Below, in pieces: positions 59,155 to 64,000 of a DNA stretch of 64,000 nucleotides. How positions within the stretch are numbered: position 1 is the stretch's first letter; each line of letters begins with the position of its first letter. The DNA comes from Bradyrhizobium sp. 195. GTDB lineage: Bacteria; Pseudomonadota; Alphaproteobacteria; Rhizobiales; Xanthobacteraceae. The notes under the pieces were generated by a model. It saw only the letters and a program-made list of their open reading frames with translations, was not told the DNA's origin and made no database searches. The position numbers and the translations under genes were made by a program. The stretch is from assembly GCF_023101665.1 (NCBI RefSeq), contig NZ_CP082161.1:1426001-1490000 (forward strand), written 5' to 3'.

Positions 59155-59502
59155 GATTGGATGCGTTGGGACTCCCCAAAAATGGCGGCAACCGCAGATT
59201 TCTTCGCTCAGCCTGCGCTCTGCGGTCGCCAGCTCAATTGCGCCAAGCTGGGCGGGGGTGATTGTCACCACGCCATCAGCCGACGACGGCCACAGGAAGC
59301 GGCCGCGCTCCAGCCGCTTGGCATAAAGCGACATACCCAGTCCATCGTGCCAAAGGATATTGATCAGCTTGCCGCTTTTGCCACGGAACACATAGAGGTC
59401 GCCCCCGTGCGGGTCTCGCGTGAACGCTTCCTGCACCAGCAAGACCAGCGAGTTCATGCCGCGACGCATATCGGTGTGGCCGGTCGCAATCCACACCCGC
59501 AC
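59155..59502 (-). pseudogene. Outer IS66 tnpB with altered C-terminus
   Basis: The minus strand from 59502 reads IATGHTDMRRGMNSLVLLVQEAF, DLYVFRGKSGKLINILWHDG and RFLWPSSADGVVTITPAQLG, a clear TnpB. After that the usual C-terminal residues are replaced and the frame runs on into tnpC, so it is probably damaged at the end. Confidence 0.75.
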
Positions 59503-59531
59503 GCCCGACGCAATGGGATCACCGTAGGCGC

Positions 59532-59926
59532 CTATCTGCGAGGCGCCGCCACGGCTGCCTTCAGCGTCGCCGCGTCGACCTCACCCGTGATCCGCATCCG
59601 AGCCCCGGCCGCAAACTCGATCTCGATCGACCCGCCGCTGCTGGCCGGCGCGACTGGGCAAGGCTTCAGACCTGATTCCGCGACCACCATCGCCGGTACG
59701 AAGCCAGCCTGATGGGCGGCATCCTTCTCAGGCCGAAACGATCGCCGCCATCGCAGCAGCAATGAGCGCGAAGCACCATACCGCCGCGCTGTCGCCGCGA
59801 CTGGCGCGGCGCCTGTAAGCTCTCCAGGACGATCTTGAGCTTCTCATCCTCGGACCAGCGCCTCCGCCGACCCGTCTCCACCACCTCAAGCCGCTCGACT
59901 TGGGCACTGCGCCTATCACTGTCCAT
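59532..59926 (-). pseudogene. Outer IS66 tnpA, frameshifted
   Basis: From the ATG at 59926: RRRWSEDEKLKIVLESLQAPR (helix-turn-helix), then frame loss near 59800 and continuation LLLRWRRSFRPEKDAAHQAG to GEVDAATLKAAVAA at 59532. At least two indels. Confidence 0.78.
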
Positions 59927-60149
59927 AAGGACAGTTCTCAACAACAGGCCTCATTCGGCAAGGCGGCCTTCACTGGCTTTCAATTACCCGTAACTTTGCC
60001 CATTCGGGCTGATCCGCTGATCGGCGAAATCTTGAATCGAAAGAATCACTTGTGATCCCTTTCTGAGCACCTGATTCGCGAGGGGGTGCTCTATGGGGCT
60101 GACATTAAGGGATCGACCGGCAAAGGCTGTTTGCGATCTCCTCAAGGTG

Positions 60150-60515
60150 AATGTGGATTGATCGAGAGTAGTGGATGCGAGTTTAGGGACGCGCGGCTCG
60201 GCGACAGATTCCGCAAACTGCTCACGCAGATTGGAAGCGCCATGGGACAAAGCATTCCGCTCGTCTGCCACGATTGGGCGAATACCAGGGCAGCCTACCG
60301 CTTCTTCTCTAATGACCGGGTCAGCGAAGCGGACATTCTGGCCGGCCATTTCCAATCGACGCGTGATCATGCCGCCGCCACTGAAGGTCTCGTTCTTGTG
60401 CTGCACGATACAACCGAGTTCAGCTATGAACGCGAGAAGTCAGAAGCGATCGGCATCAGCAAGAGCATAAACAGTGGGCGGGATAAGGCGGGTCGCCTCA
60501 GATCGCACACGGTTT
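60150..60515 (+). pseudogene. IS4-family (Tn5/IS50-like) transposase 5' fragment
   Basis: Reads GCEFRDARLGDRFRKLLTQIG, CHDWANTRAAYRFFSNDRVSEADILAG and LVLVLHDTTEFSYEREKSEA with the first catalytic aspartate, then GRDKAGRLRSHTVCG. The rest is cut off by an IS630 fragment joined near 60515. Confidence 0.85.
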
Positions 60516-60880
60516 GCGGCATGATTGACGTCGTCGATGCCGGCCATGATGCGTTCCTTGAGTTCGTGCTTTGATGTCACTCGGATGTGACGCAGGACAG
60601 AGCGGGCAAACTTGGAAAAGAAGCCCTCGATGAGGTTGAACCAGGAGCCGTGCTTTGGCGTGAACGTGAAGTCGAAGCGGCCTGCCGGTCGGGTGTCGAG
60701 CCAGGCTCTGGTTTCCCTCGAGATGTGTGCCGAATGATTGTCGAGGATCAGCTTGATCGCGGTGCTGGCCGGATAGGCGGCATCGAGAAGCTTGAGGAGT
60801 TCGATGAACTCGCGGCTGCGGTGGCGATCTCTGACGAGCGCGTGGACCTTGCCAGCCAAAATGAACCGTCAGCCACGGAG
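60516..60880 (-). pseudogene. IS630-family transposase C-terminal fragment
   Basis: The minus strand reads AGKVHALVRDRHRSREFIEL, KLILDNHSAHISRETRAWL with the second catalytic aspartate, and FTPKHGSWFNLIEGFFSKFARS with the catalytic glutamate. The N-terminal half is missing. This is a different subtype from the IS630 at 23-24.4 kb. Confidence 0.85.
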
Positions 60881-61251
60881 ACACAGCTCTGCCGATGCGG
60901 CAATTGAGGGCGGGCGACGCGTCGGAATTTGGCCGGACAAATCACCGTGTGACTGGTGGTCGACGGCAGGTCGCGGACTCGAACCCCCGGCGCTCCTCGG
61001 ATCGATCGATGTTGAAGGATGTCGCGCTCTCGCGCGACTCAATCCAGCTTCTCGATTTATTCAGCTTGAGCTAACGGCGCCACACGATTCGATTGACAGC
61101 ACGGAGTGACGCCCGGAGACATTTCCGAACAAAACTATCCAAAAAGACGCTCTCAGCGCAGGCTTCGCGCTTGAAAGTGCTTAGGTTTGCATCAAACCGA
61201 CCTTGGCAGCCTATTACAATTAACTGCAGTAACGATCGCTAAGGAGCAGAT
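60881..61251. other. Intergenic stretch upstream of a CoA-transferase
   Basis: About 370 bases without a gene. It ends with the ribosome site AAGGAG at 61240. A short sequence around 60960-60995 resembles the 3' part of a tRNA on the minus strand but does not fold properly. Confidence 0.4.
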
Positions 61252-62418
61252 ATGGCGGACGCCCTTCAAGGAATAGTCGTGCTTGATCTCACTGCGTATC
61301 TTGCGGGGCCGTATGGGTGCGCCCTTCTGGGCGATGTGGGAGCCGAGATCATCAAGATAGAGCCTCCCGGCGGGGACATGTCGCGACACTACCCTTCGAA
61401 CCTGAACGGAGAATGCCGCACCTTCCTAGGAGCGAATAGAAACAAGCGGTCGATCGTTCTTAACCTGAAGCTTCCCGAGGGCCAAGCTGCGTTCCATCGA
61501 CTGGTCAAGCACGCCGACGTCGTCGTGCACAACTTCCGACCCTCGGTCCCTCGAAGGCTTGGCATCGACTACGAGACACTTCGAAGCATTCGACCCGATC
61601 TCATCTACTGCTCGTTCACGGGATACGGAGAAAAGGGACCACTGCGCGATCATCCTGGTTTCGACACCTTGCTGCAGTGCTTTACCGGGATAGCGTCGAT
61701 GCAAGGCGGCCGAAACCAAAACCCACAAATACAGAGCGGCTCCATCGTCGACTATTACTCGGCCTCTTTCGTTGCGTTCGGAATCCTGTCGGCGCTTGTG
61801 CACAGGCTGCGCACAGGCGAAGGGCAACATGTGAGAACGTCGTTGTTGCGGTCAGCGATCTCCTTGCAGGCTGGCCAATTCATATGGGCCGAAAACGAGC
61901 CTCGAGACATAGACCGGTGGTGGGGTCCAAGTTACTCCGGAATTTATCCAACCAAAGAGGGATATCTCTATCTGCAAGCTACGACTCCCACCTTCTGGAA
62001 GAACCTTTGTGAGAACCTCGGTTTTCCGCAGCTCGCGGACGATCCACGTTTCGATACCCTCAAGAAACGTACCGAACTCAGGGAAGAGATCAGGCCCCTC
62101 ATCAGGGAGGGTCTCATGCAGCGTACAGCGATCGAGTGGGAAGAATTGCTGCTCGGCAAGCTCTCTTGCATCGCGGTCCGATCGATCGAAGACATGTTCG
62201 ACCATCCGCAAATTCTGGCGGAGGATCTCGTTGTCGAGCATGAGCACCCCATAGTCGGCAAGTACAAGGCTATGAGCAAGTCGGTTCAGATGGGAATCGG
62301 AGACAAGCAGACGAGGCGTGCTCCGATGCTGGGCGAGCATACCGACGAGGTCCTCGCGCAATTCGGATTTCAAAATGACGAAATCGCGACCCTTCGGGCA
62401 ACAGGGGCTGCAGCTTGA
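61252..62418 (+). CDS. Class III (CaiB/BaiF) CoA-transferase
   Basis: A 388-residue single-domain CoA-transferase. The N-terminal Rossmann part has IVVLDLTAYLAGPYGCALLGDVGA and IIKIEPPGGDMSRH. The CoA-binding region has NRNKRSIVLNLKLPEG and DVVVHNFRPSVPRRLGIDY. In typical family members a catalytic Asp follows a DGPP-like stretch; here the matching region reads IQSGSIVDYYSASF, where D (in IVDYYS) fits. The C-terminal LGEHTDEVLAQFGF is standard. The ATG follows AAGGAG with good spacing. The stop overlaps the TTG start of the hydrolase gene. The acyl substrate is unknown; an inactive relative lies at 50.7-51.0 kb. Confidence 0.92.
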   Translation: MADALQGIVVLDLTAYLAGPYGCALLGDVGAEIIKIEPPGGDMSRHYPSNLNGECRTFLGANRNKRSIVLNLKLPEGQAAFHRLVKHADVVVHNFRPSVPRRLGIDYETLRSIRPDLIYCSFTGYGEKGPLRDHPGFDTLLQCFTGIASMQGGRNQNPQIQSGSIVDYYSASFVAFGILSALVHRLRTGEGQHVRTSLLRSAISLQAGQFIWAENEPRDIDRWWGPSYSGIYPTKEGYLYLQATTPTFWKNLCENLGFPQLADDPRFDTLKKRTELREEIRPLIREGLMQRTAIEWEELLLGKLSCIAVRSIEDMFDHPQILAEDLVVEHEHPIVGKYKAMSKSVQMGIGDKQTRRAPMLGEHTDEVLAQFGFQNDEIATLRATGAAA

Positions 62419-63302
62419 GAACTCAGATTTTCGGGGACATACGGGTCGATACGATCCCGGAATACGACTGGGCGGTGGACGGCGAGTGGCTACTCGCTGG
62501 CGCGTCCAACGAGGTCATTGGCGAACATGCGCACTGGCTGGGACCAAGCCTAGTGGATCCGGAAACGCTCCATCTGAAGGGAAGCTCCCACGCGTATCTC
62601 ATCCGCACGCGTCACCACACGATTCTGTTCGACACTTGCTGCGGCAATGACAAGGAGCGTCCGTATTACTTGCCCTGGCATCGGCTGCGCACGTCCTTTC
62701 TCGAGAACCTGGCGCACGCAGGTGTTCTGCCGGAGCAGGTCGATTACGTCATGTGCTCCCACTTGCACGCCGATCACATCGGCTGGAACACGCTGCTGAA
62801 GGATGGCAAATGGGTCCCCACGTTTCCCAATGCTCGCTATCTGATGAGCAAGGGGGAGTTCGAGTATTGGCGCGACGTCATCGAATCGGGCGAGGTCGGG
62901 CCGAGCAGAAAGCTGCCCTTCGATGACAGCATTTTGCCAGTGGTGCAGCATGGCCTGGCGACTTTCGTAGAAGACGACCACGCCGTGGAGAACGAATTTC
63001 CAGACGAGGTGCGCTACTTTCCCTTGCATGGCCACACCCCGCACCACTGCGGTCTTTACCTGCGTTCCAAATCGCAGGACGCGATCTTCAGCGGCGATGC
63101 GATTCACCACCCGATCCAATTCGCTGAGCCGGATTGGGTGAACGGCAACGATCACATCATGGGCCGGCAGGTGATACGCGACCTGATCGGTCGCCTGATT
63201 GACACACCGACGAAGCTGTTGACGGCCCATTTTCCCGCACCGGCGGTGGGGCGTGTGGTGAGCGATGCGGGTCATGTCCGTTTTCGTTTTGACCGTGATT
63301 GA
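62415..63302 (+). CDS. Metallo-beta-lactamase-fold hydrolase
   Basis: A 295-residue MBL-fold enzyme. The metal signature HLHADHIGWN, the later histidine in PLHGHTPHHCG, the aspartate in FSGDAIHH and the final histidine in LTAHFP are all present, so two metal ions should bind. The layout resembles the N-acyl-homoserine-lactonase-like branch (for example STHLHxDHxG), but that is not evidence for lactonase activity. It starts with TTG at 62415, overlapping the CoA-transferase stop (TTGA), so the two are translationally coupled. It could act as a thioesterase or lactonase in the same pathway. No signal peptide is visible. Confidence 0.88.
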   Translation: MRTQIFGDIRVDTIPEYDWAVDGEWLLAGASNEVIGEHAHWLGPSLVDPETLHLKGSSHAYLIRTRHHTILFDTCCGNDKERPYYLPWHRLRTSFLENLAHAGVLPEQVDYVMCSHLHADHIGWNTLLKDGKWVPTFPNARYLMSKGEFEYWRDVIESGEVGPSRKLPFDDSILPVVQHGLATFVEDDHAVENEFPDEVRYFPLHGHTPHHCGLYLRSKSQDAIFSGDAIHHPIQFAEPDWVNGNDHIMGRQVIRDLIGRLIDTPTKLLTAHFPAPAVGRVVSDAGHVRFRFDRD

Positions 63303-63439
63303 CGAGCGGCTGAACGTGCTCACTTGACGAGCCAAGCACACCTGCGCCAGCCCTCACGTTCCCTACTAGCCGGACCAGATTGTCCCAATACCAAGCCGCG
63401 CTACTTAGAAAAGAGACAAGCAGATTGAGTGAGGGTGTC
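63303..63439. other. Spacer before the last aminotransferase
   Basis: About 140 bases without a gene; presumably carries the ribosome site of the next gene. Confidence 0.35.
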
Positions 63440-64000
63440 GTGAGAGAAGCGCGCTCGGATACCGCGGCCGGATCTGCCGGCGCTGGCCAAATTTCGAAGG
63501 ACAGCTTCGCCCGCGCGCGGCTGGTTTTCCGGATGGGACCTCGCGCGTGACCATTGAGCGCGATCCGGAGCCAATCTATATCGAGCGGGGCGCGGGCAGT
63601 TACGTGTTCGACGTTGACGGGCGGCGATTCCTAGATCTTAATTGCAACTTCACGACCCTCATTCATGGCCACGCTTTCCCGCCGGTAGTGCAGGCGCTCT
63701 CGGACCAGATCCAGCGCGGCAGCTGCGTTGCAAACCCGACTAAGGGTGAAATCGAGCTTGCAGAGTTGCTCTGTGGCCGGATCCCCCACCTTGATCGCGT
63801 CCGTTTCGTCAACACAGGAACAGAGGCGGTTCTGTTCGCGGTAAAGGCGGCGCGTGCTTTCACGGGCCGCACGAAAATCGCTAAGATCGAGGGCGCCTAC
63901 CATGTCGCATATGATTGGGTCGAAGTCAGTCAGGCTTCTGCGCCCTCCAGTTGGAGTGATCCCGCGCGCCCCATATCGGTCCGGAATTACCGGGGTATGC
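63440..64000 (+). pseudogene. Class III aminotransferase (glutamate-1-semialdehyde aminomutase-like), frameshifted, 3' end outside window
   Basis: The first frame (GTG at 63440, or TTG at 63425) reads GQISKDSFARARLVF and then runs to a stop at 63549. One base off, the family continues FPDGTSRVTIERDPEPIYIERG, FLDLNCNFTTLIHGHAFP, VANPTKGEIELAELLCGRI and VRFVNTGTEAVLFAVKAARAF, a PLP-binding region of class III enzymes. A single indel in the run of T and C at about 63524-63529 explains the break. A GTG at 63547 could allow an N-terminally shortened protein. The active-site lysine lies beyond the right edge. Confidence 0.82.

Larger units (their letters stand above)
54971..59950 (-). mobile_element. 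Outer IS66-family element, interrupted
   Basis: Minus-strand gene order is tnpA, tnpB, tnpC plus a small accessory gene, typical of IS66. The tnpC gene is split by a second IS66 at 55920-58509. Outer edges are approximate because I could not identify its terminal repeats with confidence. Confidence 0.75.

Noticed and set aside
60955..60998. tRNA-like sequence with GACTCGAACC and a CCA-like end on the minus strand
   Set aside because: The T-stem has two mismatches and no anticodon or D arm could be found; not a usable tRNA.

Overview
The window looks like an accessory island of an alphaproteobacterium of the Rhizobiales, most likely Bradyrhizobium-like. This is inferred from the GC-rich codon use, the blend of amino-acid and organic-acid catabolic genes, and the insertion sequence families present (IS3, IS5, IS21, IS30, IS66, IS110, IS256, IS481, IS630, IS701, IS1182). 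No rRNA, convincing tRNA, CRISPR array or replication origin was seen. Roughly half of the DNA is mobile elements or their remains, and many resident genes are broken.

Layout. 1-7.3 kb: a class III aminotransferase (cut by the left edge), an aldehyde dehydrogenase, methylaspartate ammonia-lyase, a frameshifted class III CoA-transferase and folD. 7.7-9.1 kb: an IS701-family element. 9.5-13 kb: a dimethylglycine/sarcosine dehydrogenase-like flavoprotein and purU. 13.9-16.9 kb: a DUF2817 peptidase-like gene and a decayed eutB-eutC pair for (hydroxy)ectoine use. 16.9-24.4 kb: an insertion-sequence graveyard (IS110, IS3, IS256 and IS481 relics, a nearly whole IS21 with its target duplication, an IS630). 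24.9-29.1 kb: a double-domain CoA-transferase and an FMN-dependent hydroxy-acid oxidase. 29.4-35.2 kb: a three-gene serine-recombinase element lodged in an IS3 transposase gene, then IS3 and IS1182 relics. 36-42.3 kb: a CitE-like lyase, an IS3 element carrying a nested IS30, and an FAD-linked 2-hydroxyacid dehydrogenase. 43.6-46.8 kb: a solute-binding protein, a PCC-domain protein and an aconitase/LeuC-like gene broken by frameshifts, IS5 and IS21. 46.8-50.7 kb: an IS21 whose istB gene holds a second three-gene serine-recombinase element. 50.7-54.9 kb: a CoA-transferase relic, a second CitE-like lyase, and an amino-acid ABC permease and ATPase followed by a solute-binding-protein relic. 55-60.9 kb: an IS66 inserted in another IS66, then IS4 and IS630 relics. 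61.2-64 kb: a CoA-transferase, a metallo-beta-lactamase-fold hydrolase and an aminotransferase that runs off the right edge.

How the genes fit together. Methylaspartate ammonia-lyase yields mesaconate. Class III CoA-transferases and CitE-like (malyl/citramalyl-CoA) lyases could take such C5 branched dicarboxylates to acetyl-CoA and pyruvate or glyoxylate, and an aconitase-like dehydratase relic fits that chemistry. Separately, the FAD-GcvT flavoprotein, FolD and PurU form a coherent one-carbon route: methyl group to methylene-THF to formyl-THF to formate. These pathway statements are inferences from family membership and gene order.

The most notable observation is that both large serine-recombinase elements (about 2.7 kb and 2.6-3.0 kb) sit inside transposase genes of other insertion sequences, with short repeats at the junctions. 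They look like parasites of insertion sequences.
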